38,221 nucleotides of DNA from Pseudomonas nitroreducens TX1 (GCF_000313755.1 NZ_AMZB01000059.1:1-38221), one strand, 5' to 3'. Counted from the stretch's first letter, positions 13,571 to 22,300 are shown. The notes: generated by a model from the letters alone, not told the origin. Translations and numbers: made by a program.

Positions 13571-13653
13571 CGTCCTGAGATGTCGCTTTGCTATTGAAAT
13601 GATATTGAACGCCCCCATACCTCCATCTCCCTACCTGCAATGGAGATGTAGAT

Positions 13654-13872
13654 ATGTCCGATTTCGTGAAGGGCGACGAGGTCCAGCTGAAGTCCGGCGG
13701 TCCCAAGATGGTGATCTCCGAGTTGGGTGACTTCAGCCCAATGGGGCCGACCGAAGGAGCGCGTTGTGTGTGGTTCGACAAGACGAAGAAAATGGAAGAC
13801 GTGTTCGATGTAGCAGTGCTTAAGAAGGCCTCCGCATCGGGGATTGGCACAGTCGCTGTTCGTCGAGGTTAG
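13654..13872 (+). CDS. YodC/DUF2158-like small protein
   Basis: A 72-residue protein beginning FVKGDEVQLKSGGPKMVISELG and continuing RCVWFDKTKKMEDVFDVAVLKK, the hallmark of the YodC (DUF2158) family of small beta-barrel-like proteins of unknown function. GGAGAT precedes the start, but a CATCTCC stretch upstream could pair with it. It is the first gene of the late transcript, between two terminators. Confidence 0.75.
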   Translation: MSDFVKGDEVQLKSGGPKMVISELGDFSPMGPTEGARCVWFDKTKKMEDVFDVAVLKKASASGIGTVAVRRG

Positions 13873-13891
13873 CCAAAAAGCTCCAACCAAC

Positions 13892-13917
13892 AGCCCAGCC
13901 ATAGAGCTGGGCTTTTT
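13892..13917 (+). terminator. intrinsic terminator
   Basis: AGCCCAGC-CATAGA-GCTGGGCT followed by TTTTG directly after the YodC-like gene. Confidence 0.7.
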
Positions 13918-13940
13918 GTTGCCCACGATTTTAGGTGCGC

Positions 13941-13968
13941 GCTCCTTGCTCCTTGCTCCTTGCTCCTT
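13941..13968 (+). repeat. four tandem copies of GCTCCTT
   Basis: Four perfect head-to-tail heptamers (13941-13947, 13948-13954, 13955-13961, 13962-13968) between two terminators. The complement (AAGGAGC) resembles a Shine-Dalgarno. Confidence 0.8.
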
Positions 13969-13969
13969 A

Positions 13970-13996
13970 GCCCGCAGCACGCGCGGGCCTTTTATT
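13970..13996 (+). terminator. second hairpin/terminator before the holin
   Basis: GCCCGC-AGCACGC-GCGGGC followed by CTTTTATTT. With the one at 13892-13917 it forms a double terminator upstream of the lysis and packaging genes. Confidence 0.55.
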
Positions 13997-14050
13997 TACG
14001 TAGTGCCAGGGCTGGCCAAGCCTGGGGACACACCCATGAGGAATCACACC

Positions 14051-14422
14051 ATGACCGAGCCGGCCTCGACAGCAGTTGGCGGGATCGCGCTCTACAAGCT
14101 CGGCGCCTTTGGCTTCTTCGCCATACTCGCCGCCATCCTGGTAATGGCAATGACCCTGCCCAAAACGGTTCGGGAATTCGTTGTCGCAATGACCTGCACG
14201 GTGGTGTCGAGCGTGTGCGGCGGGGCGTTCGTGGTCCGCTGGTTCGACCTCGGAAGCTGGGTACAGGACGACGTGGGGATGATCGCCATTTGCGGCATCA
14301 TCTTTGTCTGCGGCCTCCCTGCCTGGGTTATCGTCCGCGCCTGGTTCGCTTGGAGCGAGGCCCGCAAGGGTGTCGGCCTGCCTGATCTGGCAAAGGAGTT
14401 CCGTGAAGGAACGGGGCTGTGA
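14051..14422 (+). CDS. holin
   Basis: A 123-residue membrane protein with three predicted membrane segments (about residues 15-36 ALYKLGAFGFFAILAAILVMAM region, 45-68 FVVAMTCTVVSSVCGGAFVVRWF and 78-102 VGMIAICGIIFVCGLPAWVIVRAWF) and a charged C-terminus. The size and topology are those of class I holins that open the inner membrane at lysis. ATG 14051 follows GAGGA; ATG 14036 is an alternative. It sits upstream of the terminase, about 21 kb from the endolysin-like gene and spanins, so the lysis genes are split. Confidence 0.75.
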   Translation: MTEPASTAVGGIALYKLGAFGFFAILAAILVMAMTLPKTVREFVVAMTCTVVSSVCGGAFVVRWFDLGSWVQDDVGMIAICGIIFVCGLPAWVIVRAWFAWSEARKGVGLPDLAKEFREGTGL

Positions 14423-15162
14423 TCAGTATCAGTCCGGGGACGGTCAGTGACTTCCTCGATGAGCTGATCGACCTCGAGGAGAACCAGGTGCCGTTTGCTG
14501 CGGCGCTCGCGCTGACCCGCACCGCTCAGGCTGTCGAGCAGGTGCTGGTCAGCCAGATGCGGACCGTGTTCGACCGCCCGACCCCGTACACGCTGAACAG
14601 CCTTCGCGTTTTCCCTGCCACCAAGGAGAAGCTGGTGGCCAGGGTGTGGATGAAGGACGAGTCGGTGAAGGCTGAGCCTGCCACGCGCTGGCTTACCCCT
14701 GAGATCTACGGCGGCGACCGCCAGACCAAGCGAGCAGAGCGGCAACTGCGAGAGCGCGGCATCTTGCCCGAGGGTAAGTACGTTGTGCCTGGGGCAGGGG
14801 CCAAGCTGGACAAGTACGGCAACATGGTGCGCGGCCAGGTCACCAAGGCCATGTCAGGCATCGGTGGCTTCACTCAGCAAGGGTACGACGCCAACGCCAC
14901 CACCAGTGCGCGCAGCACCAAGAAGGGCAACTACCGTCGCTACTTCGTGATGCATGGCCCTGATCGCCAGCCAATAGGTATTGCCGAGCGCACTGCCAAG
15001 GGCAAGGACGGGCTGGCCATGATCCTGGCGTTCGTGTCGAAGCCTACCTATCGCAAGACGTTCGACTTCCATGAGATCGCTCAGCGCGAGGCTGAGGCGA
15101 GGTTGCGCGACGAGGCCGTGAAGGCTGTCGAAGAGGCTCGCCGCACCCGTCGCCGCCGGTGA
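14419..15162 (+). CDS. conserved phage morphogenesis-like protein
   Basis: A 247-residue protein starting with GTG that overlaps the holin stop. It contains a run typical of a widespread siphophage protein: PFAAALALTRTAQAVEQVLVSQMRTVFDRPTPYTLNSLRVFPAT..., then GAGAKLDKYGNMVRGQVTKAM, and a C-terminal KPTYRKTFDFHEIAQREAEARLRDEAVKA. It may be related to minor tail protein Z-type proteins, but I am not certain. The position before the terminase suggests a structural or assembly role. Confidence 0.55.
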   Translation: MISISPGTVSDFLDELIDLEENQVPFAAALALTRTAQAVEQVLVSQMRTVFDRPTPYTLNSLRVFPATKEKLVARVWMKDESVKAEPATRWLTPEIYGGDRQTKRAERQLRERGILPEGKYVVPGAGAKLDKYGNMVRGQVTKAMSGIGGFTQQGYDANATTSARSTKKGNYRRYFVMHGPDRQPIGIAERTAKGKDGLAMILAFVSKPTYRKTFDFHEIAQREAEARLRDEAVKAVEEARRTRRRR

Positions 15163-15229
15163 GATGTGGCACGTCACTTCCCCACTGGCTTGGAGTTGTG
15201 GCACGCCAAACCCCCGGAAGCTGAAACTT

Positions 15230-15330
15230 GTGCCCGAAAAAATCGCGATAGCTGCAGACCCGTGGGGGGATTTTGGGTCCTCCCGGGAGGGGTGTGGCCT
15301 GAGGGTAATTCGAGCCCCGCGCGCCAATCA
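15230..15330. other. cos-like segment before the terminase
   Basis: The non-coding stretch upstream of the small terminase contains GGGTCCTCCCGGGAGG (15275-15290), which resembles the lambda right-end cosQ/cosN flank (GGGTCCTTTCCGG), then GGGTAATTCGAGCCC. The placement immediately before an Nu1-like gene is that of cos in lambda. Confidence 0.4.
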
Positions 15331-15368
15331 TGTATGACCAAAATTCGGAGGTTGGTTGTTGTTTAGTC

Positions 15369-15914
15369 ATGGCCAAAAACGAAACAACCAGGCAGCCGGG
15401 ATGGTTGAACAAATCCGAGATGGCGAAGAGCCTCGGCATTTCCCCGCAAGCCTTTGATAAATGGGGCGTGGAGCCGGTTTCCCGGATTGGCCGTGAGGCT
15501 TTCTACCGGGTGCAGGATGTGGTGCAAAACCGCGTCGACCACGCCGCCCGGAAACAACAACCTGAGGGTGGCGGCGAGACGGTTATCGATCCGCTGCTCG
15601 AGTACAAACTGGTCCAGGAAAAGCTCCGGCTCACTTCCGCCCAGGCAGACGCCCAGGAGAAGAAGAACCAGGTAGCTGAGAAACAACTGGTCCCGGTCCC
15701 ATTTGCCACCTTCGCGCTGGCCAAGATCGCCGCTCAGATCGGCTCGAAGCTGGAGACCGTCGGCAAGACGGTGAGCAGGCGACACCCCGACATCGACCCA
15801 CGCATTCTGGAAACCGTCGAGCGGGAGATCGCCCTGGCGCGAAACATCGCCTCGCAGTTTGGCGATGACCTTCCGGAAACCCTCGATGAGTATCTCGCAA
15901 CCCTGGATCAGTGA
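15369..15914 (+). CDS. terminase small subunit (Nu1-like)
   Basis: A 181-residue protein, the same length as lambda gpNu1. The N-terminal winged helix-turn-helix (WLNKSEMAKSLGISPQAFDKWGVEPVSRIGREAFYRVQDVVQNR) binds the cos region. The middle is a dimerising coiled coil (LVQEKLRLTSAQADAQEKKNQVAEKQLVPV), followed by VPFATFALAKIAAQIGSKLETV typical of the family. ATG 15330 is an alternative start; neither has an ideal ribosome site. It overlaps the large subunit gene. Confidence 0.85.
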   Translation: MAKNETTRQPGWLNKSEMAKSLGISPQAFDKWGVEPVSRIGREAFYRVQDVVQNRVDHAARKQQPEGGGETVIDPLLEYKLVQEKLRLTSAQADAQEKKNQVAEKQLVPVPFATFALAKIAAQIGSKLETVGKTVSRRHPDIDPRILETVEREIALARNIASQFGDDLPETLDEYLATLDQ

Positions 15915-17835
15915 CCTCAGCAAGGCTGTTGGTCTGGGGTTGCTCGCCCTGCATAAGGAGCCGCCGCTGACGGCGGTGGAGTGGGCGGACAAGCATTTTT
16001 ACATGTCGTCCGAGTCTTCCTACAACGAGGGGAAGTGGAAGACTGATCCGTTCCAGGTGGCGATTCTGAACGCTATGGGGAACGACCTGATTTCGGTCGT
16101 GAACTTCGTCAAGTCGGCACGCATCGGCTACACGAAGCTGCTGATGGCGAACATCGGCTACAAGATTCAGCACAAGCGCCGCAACGTGATGATGTGGAGC
16201 CCGACCGATCCGGACTCCGAGGACATCAGCAAGAGCCACGTCCGCGGACTGATCCGCGACGTGCCGGTGCTCTACAAGCTCTTCCCCTACCTGGACCGTA
16301 AACACAGCGACAACACGCTGGACCAGAAGGTCTTCACCAACCGGAAGACGCTCTGGATTCGCGGCGGCAAGGCCTCCCGCAACTACCGCGAGAAGTCCGC
16401 GGACGAGGTCATCTACGACGAGCTTTCGAACTTCGACGCCGACGTGGAGGGCGAGGGCGACCCGGTGACCTTGGGCGACAAGCGCCTGGACGGCGCGGTC
16501 TACCCGAAGTCCATCCGTGGTTCGACCCCGAAGAAGGTCGGCACCTGCCAGGTAAGCAAGGCGGCGGCCGAGTCACCCATTCGGCTGCGCTTCTTCGTCA
16601 AGTGCCCGCACTGCCATCAGGAGCAGACCCTGAAGTGGGGCGGCAAGGACTGTGAGTACGGCCTGAAGTGGGATAAGGACGCGCTCGGCGAGGCGACCAA
16701 GGCCTGGTACGTCTGCGAACACTGCACATGCTGCTTCTTCCACCAGGACATGGTCGAGGCCTCGAAGGATGGCCGGTGGATCTGCGAGGAGACCGGCATC
16801 TGGACGCGTGACGCCATGGACTGGTTCGGCCGCGATGGCGAGCCAATCCGCACCCCTCGGTCGATCGCCTTTTACTGCTGGGCGGTCTACAGCACCTGGA
16901 GCACCTGGCTCAAGATCGCCACCGACTGGCTGAAGGTGAAGGGCGATCTGCAGAAGCTGATCACCTTCGTCAACACGACGCTCGGCGAAACCTGGGACGA
17001 CGACCAAGGCGAGAAGGTGGACTGGGAAGTTCTCTATGGGCGTCGCGAGGTGTTCCCAGAGGTGCCGCAGCAAGCCGTCGCCCTGATGGGCGGCATCGAT
17101 ACACAAGACGACCGCCTGGAAGGCCGCGTCTGGGCCTTCGGACCCGGTGAGGAGGCCTGGCTTGTTCATCGCTTCATCCTCACTGGCGACCCAGCCAGCG
17201 AGGAACTCAGGCGAAAGGTTGGCCTTGAGGTGCATCGGCAGTTCACCCGCGAGGACGGCTTGATCATGCGCGTGGAACGGTGGTGCTGGGATGCCGGCGG
17301 CCACTACTCGGACGAGGTGGCCGCGGAGAGCCGCAAGCATGGCGCGATGTGGGTCATCCCGGTATTCGGCGCGAGCACATACGGCAAGCCGATCGCCAAC
17401 TTCCCGAGGAAGAAGAAGGACCACGTCTACAAGACCGAGGTCGGTACCGACAACGCGAAGGAGCTGATCTACAGCCGCTTGCGGCTACAGGTCGACACAG
17501 CCAAATCGCGCGCCGGCCATGCACAGCCTGGGGTCGTTCACTTCCCGGCAAATGACGATGTCTGCGATGAGGCGGAGCTGAAGCAGATCACCGCGGAGAA
17601 GAAGAAGGCCGCGATGGTGAAGGGCAAGCGGGTGTTGCGCTGGGACTCCGGCGGGCGCCGCAACGAGGCCCTCGACTGCTTCGTGTATGCCCTGGCCGCC
17701 TTGCGCATCAGCCAGGCACGGTTCGGTCTTGATCTCGATGTACTTGCAGAACAGCCAGAGCCTGGGGGCTCCACCGCAGTCGATAACGCGGAGGAGCGCC
17801 CGCGCGCCAAATCCTCCTACTGGAACAGAAAATAA
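15886..17835 (+). CDS. terminase large subunit (GpA-like)
   Basis: A 649-residue packaging motor and cos endonuclease of the lambda GpA family (lambda 641 residues). The ATP-binding loop is KSARIGYTK (about 76-84) and Walker B is VIYDE (about 175-179). A cysteine-rich zinc region (CPHCHQ...CEHCTCC) follows, then the nuclease domain beginning GGIDTQDDRLE (about residue 400). The start at 15886 (MSISQPW) lies within the small-subunit gene; a TTG further upstream is less likely. Predicts cos-type packaging. Confidence 0.92.
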   Translation: MSISQPWISDLSKAVGLGLLALHKEPPLTAVEWADKHFYMSSESSYNEGKWKTDPFQVAILNAMGNDLISVVNFVKSARIGYTKLLMANIGYKIQHKRRNVMMWSPTDPDSEDISKSHVRGLIRDVPVLYKLFPYLDRKHSDNTLDQKVFTNRKTLWIRGGKASRNYREKSADEVIYDELSNFDADVEGEGDPVTLGDKRLDGAVYPKSIRGSTPKKVGTCQVSKAAAESPIRLRFFVKCPHCHQEQTLKWGGKDCEYGLKWDKDALGEATKAWYVCEHCTCCFFHQDMVEASKDGRWICEETGIWTRDAMDWFGRDGEPIRTPRSIAFYCWAVYSTWSTWLKIATDWLKVKGDLQKLITFVNTTLGETWDDDQGEKVDWEVLYGRREVFPEVPQQAVALMGGIDTQDDRLEGRVWAFGPGEEAWLVHRFILTGDPASEELRRKVGLEVHRQFTREDGLIMRVERWCWDAGGHYSDEVAAESRKHGAMWVIPVFGASTYGKPIANFPRKKKDHVYKTEVGTDNAKELIYSRLRLQVDTAKSRAGHAQPGVVHFPANDDVCDEAELKQITAEKKKAAMVKGKRVLRWDSGGRRNEALDCFVYALAALRISQARFGLDLDVLAEQPEPGGSTAVDNAEERPRAKSSYWNRK

Positions 17836-18038
17836 TGTCCTACACCCTGGAGCAATACAAAGCCCTGAAGGCCGCCCTGGCCGGCGGTGAGCTGCAGGTG
17901 CGTTACGCGGATCGTTCCGTCACCTACCGCAGCGTCGACGAGATGATGCGAATCCTTCGCCAGATGGAGGGGGAACTGGGCCTGAACGCCAACAGCAACG
18001 GTGGACGGCGCTTCGCCTCCTTCTCGAAAGGCTACTGA
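17835..18038 (+). CDS. gpW-like head-completion protein
   Basis: A 67-residue protein (lambda gpW has 68) lying between terminase and portal, as in lambda. YTLEQYKALKAALAGGELQVRYADRSVTYRSVDEMMRILRQMEGEL matches the helix-hairpin-helix gpW fold. gpW acts after DNA packaging to seal the head and receive the connector. The gene starts on the last base of the terminase stop, indicating coupling. Confidence 0.85.
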   Translation: MSYTLEQYKALKAALAGGELQVRYADRSVTYRSVDEMMRILRQMEGELGLNANSNGGRRFASFSKGY

Positions 18039-18039
18039 C

Positions 18040-19578
18040 ATGGGACTTTTCGACACCCTGTTTCCCGGCCGGGCCGCGAGACGCGCCGAGTCACGCCTGC
18101 AGAAAATGAAGGCTGACCTGCAGATCAAGGTCTTGGAGCGCCGTTTCGAGGGTGCTGCGGGCGGCCGCAGGAATGACGGATGGCGGAGCACCGGAGCGGA
18201 CGCCAATGCAGAGAACGGCCCGGCGCTGGCCCGTCTGCGCAACCGTGCCCGGGATCTCCGGCGCAACAACCCTTATGCGGAGCGCGCTGTTACCGGCATC
18301 GCGGACAACGTGGTCGGCGCGGGCATCGTGCCGCGTCCGCTGGGAAAGACGCGCGCCAACAAGAAGCTGGCGGACCTGTGGCGGGCCTGGGCCGAAGAAA
18401 CGCTTTGCGATGCCGATGGCCTCGAGAACTTCTACGGCTTGCAGCACAAGGTCATGGAGGCGGTTCCTGAGGGCGGGGAAGTGCTGATCCGGCGCCGCTG
18501 GCGGAAGTCCTCGGACAATCTTCCAGTGCCCTTGCAGTTGCAGGTGCTGGAGGCTGATTTCCTCGATGAGGAGAAAAGCGGGCCTTACGGCGCGAACCAG
18601 ATCATCCAGGGGATCGAGTTCAGCCCAATCGGAAAGCGGGTGGCCTATTGGTTGTTCGACACGCATCCCGGCGCGAACAGCACCTGGCGCGCGCTAGAGT
18701 CCCGTCGCATCCCGGCAGAGGACGTGATCCACGTCTTCCTCCCGAAGCGGCCTGGGCAGGCCCGTGGTTACACCTGGTTTGCACCCGTGATGCAGCGTCT
18801 GCGCAACTTCGACGAGATGGAAGACGCGGTGATGGAGCAGGCGAAGATCGCCGCTTGCTTCGCAGCCTTTGTGACCAAGGATGACCAGTCCCAGGGCGGC
18901 CGCAAAGCCACCCCTCTGGTCGAGCGTGTCGAGCCTGGGATCATCCAGGAGCTGGCGCAAGGCGAGGACGTCACCTTCGGCACGCCGCCCACCTTCAACG
19001 GGTATGACTCCTATGCATGGCAGGGGCTGCACGCCATTTCGGTGGGACTTGGGGTTCCTTACGAGTTGGTGACCGGCGACCTGAAGGGGGTGAACTTCTC
19101 CAGCGGCCGCATGGGTTGGCTCCACTTCGCGCGCCGCGTCGACGTGTGGCAGTGGCGAATGCTGATTCCCCAGCTCTGTGGCGGCGTGTGGACCTGGTTC
19201 ATGGAGGCCCAGGCGCTGCTTCCCGACGGTGTTCGCGAGGATGTGAAGGCGGATTGGGTTCCCCCTCGCCGGGACATGGTTGATCCGAAGTCCGAACTGG
19301 AGACCGTCAAAGAGCGGATTCGCCAAGGGCTGGTCACCTGGCCCAACGCCTTGCGCGAGGTGGGGATCACTGACCCGGAAGCGCATGCCGCTGAGATCGC
19401 AAAGGCCAACGCCTTGTTCGACAAGCTCGGCCTGGTCCTGGACTGCGACCCGCGCAAAGTCTCCAACGCTGGCCTGACCCAGGCCAGGCCTGTCGGCACG
19501 CAGCTGCCGTCAACCGATATCAACCCTGCTTCCGAGCAGCCGACTGGCGAGGACATCAGCGATGCCGGCGACCAATAA
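18040..19578 (+). CDS. portal protein (lambda gpB family)
   Basis: A 512-residue portal, the dodecameric ring through which DNA enters the head. Typical segments are RARDLRRNNPYAERAVTGIADNVVGAG, VLEADFLD, IPAEDVIHVFLPKRPGQARGYTWFAPVM and the C-terminal GLVTWPNALREVGITDPEAHAAEIA. The length is like lambda gpB (533). ATG 18040 comes two bases after the gpW stop. The last bases overlap the protease-capsid gene. Confidence 0.92.
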   Translation: MGLFDTLFPGRAARRAESRLQKMKADLQIKVLERRFEGAAGGRRNDGWRSTGADANAENGPALARLRNRARDLRRNNPYAERAVTGIADNVVGAGIVPRPLGKTRANKKLADLWRAWAEETLCDADGLENFYGLQHKVMEAVPEGGEVLIRRRWRKSSDNLPVPLQLQVLEADFLDEEKSGPYGANQIIQGIEFSPIGKRVAYWLFDTHPGANSTWRALESRRIPAEDVIHVFLPKRPGQARGYTWFAPVMQRLRNFDEMEDAVMEQAKIAACFAAFVTKDDQSQGGRKATPLVERVEPGIIQELAQGEDVTFGTPPTFNGYDSYAWQGLHAISVGLGVPYELVTGDLKGVNFSSGRMGWLHFARRVDVWQWRMLIPQLCGGVWTWFMEAQALLPDGVREDVKADWVPPRRDMVDPKSELETVKERIRQGLVTWPNALREVGITDPEAHAAEIAKANALFDKLGLVLDCDPRKVSNAGLTQARPVGTQLPSTDINPASEQPTGEDISDAGDQ

Positions 19579-21550
19579 GACGCATGAAACCCCCATGCTG
19601 CAGTTGCGGGCGGCCGTTCGCCCTGACTCGGTGAACATCGAAGAACGGACCGTCGAAATCACCTGGACTACCGGGGCGAAGGGCCGCCGATGGTCCTGGG
19701 ACATCGGCAGTTACATGGAAGAGCTGGAGGTCAGCGAATCGGCTGTCCGTCTGGAACGTCTGAACAACGGCGCTCCCTTCCTCAACACCCACAGCACCTG
19801 GGAACTCGGCGACGTCATCGGCGTGGTCGAGCGTGCCTGGCTGGAAGGCGGGGAGGGGCGGGCGCTGGTGCGCTTCAGCCAGCGCGAGGACGTCGAGCCG
19901 ATCTTCCGTGATGTGCGAGACGGCATTCTCCGAAACATCAGCGTCGGCTACTCGGTGCATCGCTACGAAATGATCGAAGCGCCCGACGACAAGCTGACCA
20001 CCTACCGCGCGGTGGACTGGGAGCCCATGGAGCTCTCATTGGTGCCTATCGGCTTCGACGACGGGGCAAAGACCCGAGGCGCGAAGCAGGAGGCCGACTA
20101 CAAGGGCCCGCGCTTCAACACCCTTTTCGAGACCCGGGAGGCCGAGGCGCCTACCGACCAACCGGCCGCCGTGGCCAACCCCAACGAGGAAAACGAGATG
20201 ACCGATGAAGAGAAACGCGCGGCCGAAGAGCTGATCCGCCGTGAAGGCGCCGAAGCTGAACGCAAGCGCGGCACCACCATCCGCTCCATGGCCAAAAAGG
20301 TGGGCCTGGACGATGCCTTTGCCGACGAGCTGGTTGGGCGCGATATCTCCATCGCAGAAGCCAGCACCGCAATTATCGACAAAGTGGCTGAGCGCCAAGC
20401 TGGCAGCCAGCCAGAATCCCGCAATACCCAGCCCACCGTCAGCAGCACGGTGGACGCCGGCGTATTGGCCGCCAAGCGCGAAGCGATGCAAAACGCATTG
20501 CTCCATCGCTGTAACTCCACGATCAAGCTGGAAGAAGCAGCCCGCGAGTTCCGCGGCATGCGCCTGATCGACATGGCGCGCGAGTCGATCGAGCTGGCCG
20601 GCGGCACCGTGCGTGGCATGACTCAGCAGGAGATCGCACGCGCCGCCTTGGGCTGTGACCGTCAGGCAGTACGCGCTGCCGGCATGCACACCACCAGCGA
20701 CTTCCCGCTGCTGCTCGGAGGCACCGTGAACCGCACCCTGCGCGCGGCCTACGATCTCGCCCCGCAGACCTGGCGTCCACTGGGGCGTCAGACCACCGTA
20801 CCGGATTTCCGCGCAGTCACCCGCGCGGCGCTGGGTGACATCTCCGCCCTGGAGCAGGTGAAGGAGCATGGTGAGTACAAGTACGGCGCCCTGAGCGAAG
20901 ATGGTGCCCCGCTGAAGGTCGCCAAATTCGGCAAGATCATCGCGATCACCTGGGAGGCGATCGTTAACGACGACCTAGGCGCACTGTCCCGAATCCCGCA
21001 GGCCCTTGGCGCCGCCGCCGCGCAGACCGAGTCTGACCTGATCTGGGCTCTGCTGCTGGGCAACCCGAACTTCACCGACGGCGCGCCACTGTTCGACGCG
21101 AGCCACGGCAACCTCGCCGCCGCCGGCGGTGCGATCAACACCACCACGCTGGCGGCCGCCCGCGCAGCCATGCGGAAGCAGAAGTCGAAGGCCGGCCACT
21201 TCCTCAACCTTGGCCCGGAATACCTGATCGTTGGCCCGGACAAGGAGCTGGAAGCCTTCCAGTTCACCAGCTCCCAGTACGTGCCGGCCAAGAACGCCGA
21301 CATCAACGACAGCCGCAACACTGCTCTGACCGTGATCGTCGATGCTCGCATCACCGGCAATCAGTGGTACCTCTACGCCGCCCCCGGCGTAGTGGACACC
21401 TTCGAGTACGCCTACTTGGAAGGCGAGCAGGGCGTGTTCACCGAGACCCGCGAGGGCTTCGAGGTGGACGGCATGGAGATCAAGGCGCGCCTGGTCTTCG
21501 GCGCGGCCTGGATCGACTACCGCGGCGCCTACAAGAACCCGGGCGCCTGA
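19562..21550 (+). CDS. prohead protease fused to major capsid protein
   Basis: A 662-residue fusion. Residues about 1-190 are an S78/U35-type prohead protease, with likely catalytic His77 (FLNTHS) and Ser127 (RNISVGYSV). The middle (about 213-330) is a charged helical scaffold-like segment. The C-terminal 300 residues (TTSDFPLLLGGTVNRTLRAAYDLAPQTWRPLG..., TWEAIVNDDLGALSRIPQALG) are a Mu gpT-like/HK97-fold major capsid domain. An internal ATG at 20198 (Met213) has its own GAGGA, so scaffold-capsid may also be made alone. The protease presumably releases capsid by self-processing. Confidence 0.85.
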   Translation: MPATNKTHETPMLQLRAAVRPDSVNIEERTVEITWTTGAKGRRWSWDIGSYMEELEVSESAVRLERLNNGAPFLNTHSTWELGDVIGVVERAWLEGGEGRALVRFSQREDVEPIFRDVRDGILRNISVGYSVHRYEMIEAPDDKLTTYRAVDWEPMELSLVPIGFDDGAKTRGAKQEADYKGPRFNTLFETREAEAPTDQPAAVANPNEENEMTDEEKRAAEELIRREGAEAERKRGTTIRSMAKKVGLDDAFADELVGRDISIAEASTAIIDKVAERQAGSQPESRNTQPTVSSTVDAGVLAAKREAMQNALLHRCNSTIKLEEAAREFRGMRLIDMARESIELAGGTVRGMTQQEIARAALGCDRQAVRAAGMHTTSDFPLLLGGTVNRTLRAAYDLAPQTWRPLGRQTTVPDFRAVTRAALGDISALEQVKEHGEYKYGALSEDGAPLKVAKFGKIIAITWEAIVNDDLGALSRIPQALGAAAAQTESDLIWALLLGNPNFTDGAPLFDASHGNLAAAGGAINTTTLAAARAAMRKQKSKAGHFLNLGPEYLIVGPDKELEAFQFTSSQYVPAKNADINDSRNTALTVIVDARITGNQWYLYAAPGVVDTFEYAYLEGEQGVFTETREGFEVDGMEIKARLVFGAAWIDYRGAYKNPGA

Positions 21551-21570
21551 TCGGCCGGATCGAACCCTGC

Positions 21571-21597
21571 AGGGCGCCTCATGGCGCCCTTTCTGTT
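21571..21597 (+). terminator. hairpin after the capsid gene
   Basis: AGGGCGCC-TCAT-GGCGCCCT followed by TTCTGTTTCT. It could reduce transcription beyond the highly expressed capsid gene or stabilise its mRNA end. Confidence 0.6.
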
Positions 21598-21623
21598 TCT
21601 GCTTCTCCCTCGCGAGGTGACAC

Positions 21624-21977
21624 ATGAAATCCTTCATCCAGCACGGCGACTGCACCACCGTACCCGCTCCGGCGGGCGGTACCACTTCCGGTCAGCTGTA
21701 CAAGGTCGGCGCCTTCATCGGCGTAGCGGCTACCACCGAAGCGGCCGGCGATCCGGTCGTCCTCAAGCTCAATGGCGTGTTCGAGCTCAGCAAGATCAGC
21801 GCCCAGGCCTGGGCTGTTGGTGATCTGCTGTACATGAACACCAGCAGCCGCGCCCTGACCAACGTCTCGGCCACTGGCCTGGTGCTTGTCGGCGCCGCCA
21901 CCGAGGCCGCCGCCAATCCGTCGGCTGTCGGTCGCGCGCGCCTGAACGGTGTCTCCGCGCCGGCCGCCGTGGCCTGA
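21624..21977 (+). CDS. DUF2190-like capsid decoration/stabilising protein
   Basis: A 117-residue Ala/Gly/Val-rich protein with the DUF2190 pattern: MKSFIQHGDCTTVPAPAGGTTSGQLYKVGAFIGVAATTEAAGDPVVLKLNGVFELSKISAQAWAVGDLLYM. It lies directly downstream of the capsid gene, the usual position of lambda gpD-like decoration proteins. GCGAGGTG precedes the start. Probably binds the outside of the mature head. Confidence 0.75.
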   Translation: MKSFIQHGDCTTVPAPAGGTTSGQLYKVGAFIGVAATTEAAGDPVVLKLNGVFELSKISAQAWAVGDLLYMNTSSRALTNVSATGLVLVGAATEAAANPSAVGRARLNGVSAPAAVA

Positions 21978-21979
21978 CC

Positions 21980-22300
21980 ATGACCTGGGCCGCGATGCGC
22001 GACCGCCTGCATGAGCGGGTGGTTGAGCGGCTGAACGACGGGACTGCCGAGTACCGGGCCAAGGATGGCAGCTTGGTGATCAGCAACCTGACGGTCATCG
22101 TCGACCACAACCTGATGCAGAACGGCCCCAATGGCGTGATGCGTTCGGAGGCGGTCGGCATCAGTTGGCGAAAGCCACTCCTCGATGCCGTGGAGCGGGG
22201 TGGCATGTTCGTGCTGTGTTGCGGCCGGCGCCTGCTGGTCGAAGACATCGCAGCCGACGACGGCCACATGATGACTGCTGCCTGCATGGAGTCCCCATGA
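21980..22300 (+). CDS. head-tail joining protein (gpFII-like)
   Basis: A 106-residue protein between the decoration and tail genes, the position of lambda FII. The sequence (MRDRLHERVVERLNDGTAEYRAKDGSLVISNLTVIVDHNLM..., then WRKPLLDAVERGGMFVLCCGRRLLVEDIAADDGHMMTAACM) fits a small beta-rich connector. Family membership is inferred from position and size. Its stop overlaps the start of the next gene (ATGA). Confidence 0.6.
   Translation: MTWAAMRDRLHERVVERLNDGTAEYRAKDGSLVISNLTVIVDHNLMQNGPNGVMRSEAVGISWRKPLLDAVERGGMFVLCCGRRLLVEDIAADDGHMMTAACMESP

Noticed and set aside
13941-13968. CRISPR-like repeat array
   Set aside because: Seven-base units are directly adjacent, with no spacers and no cas genes.
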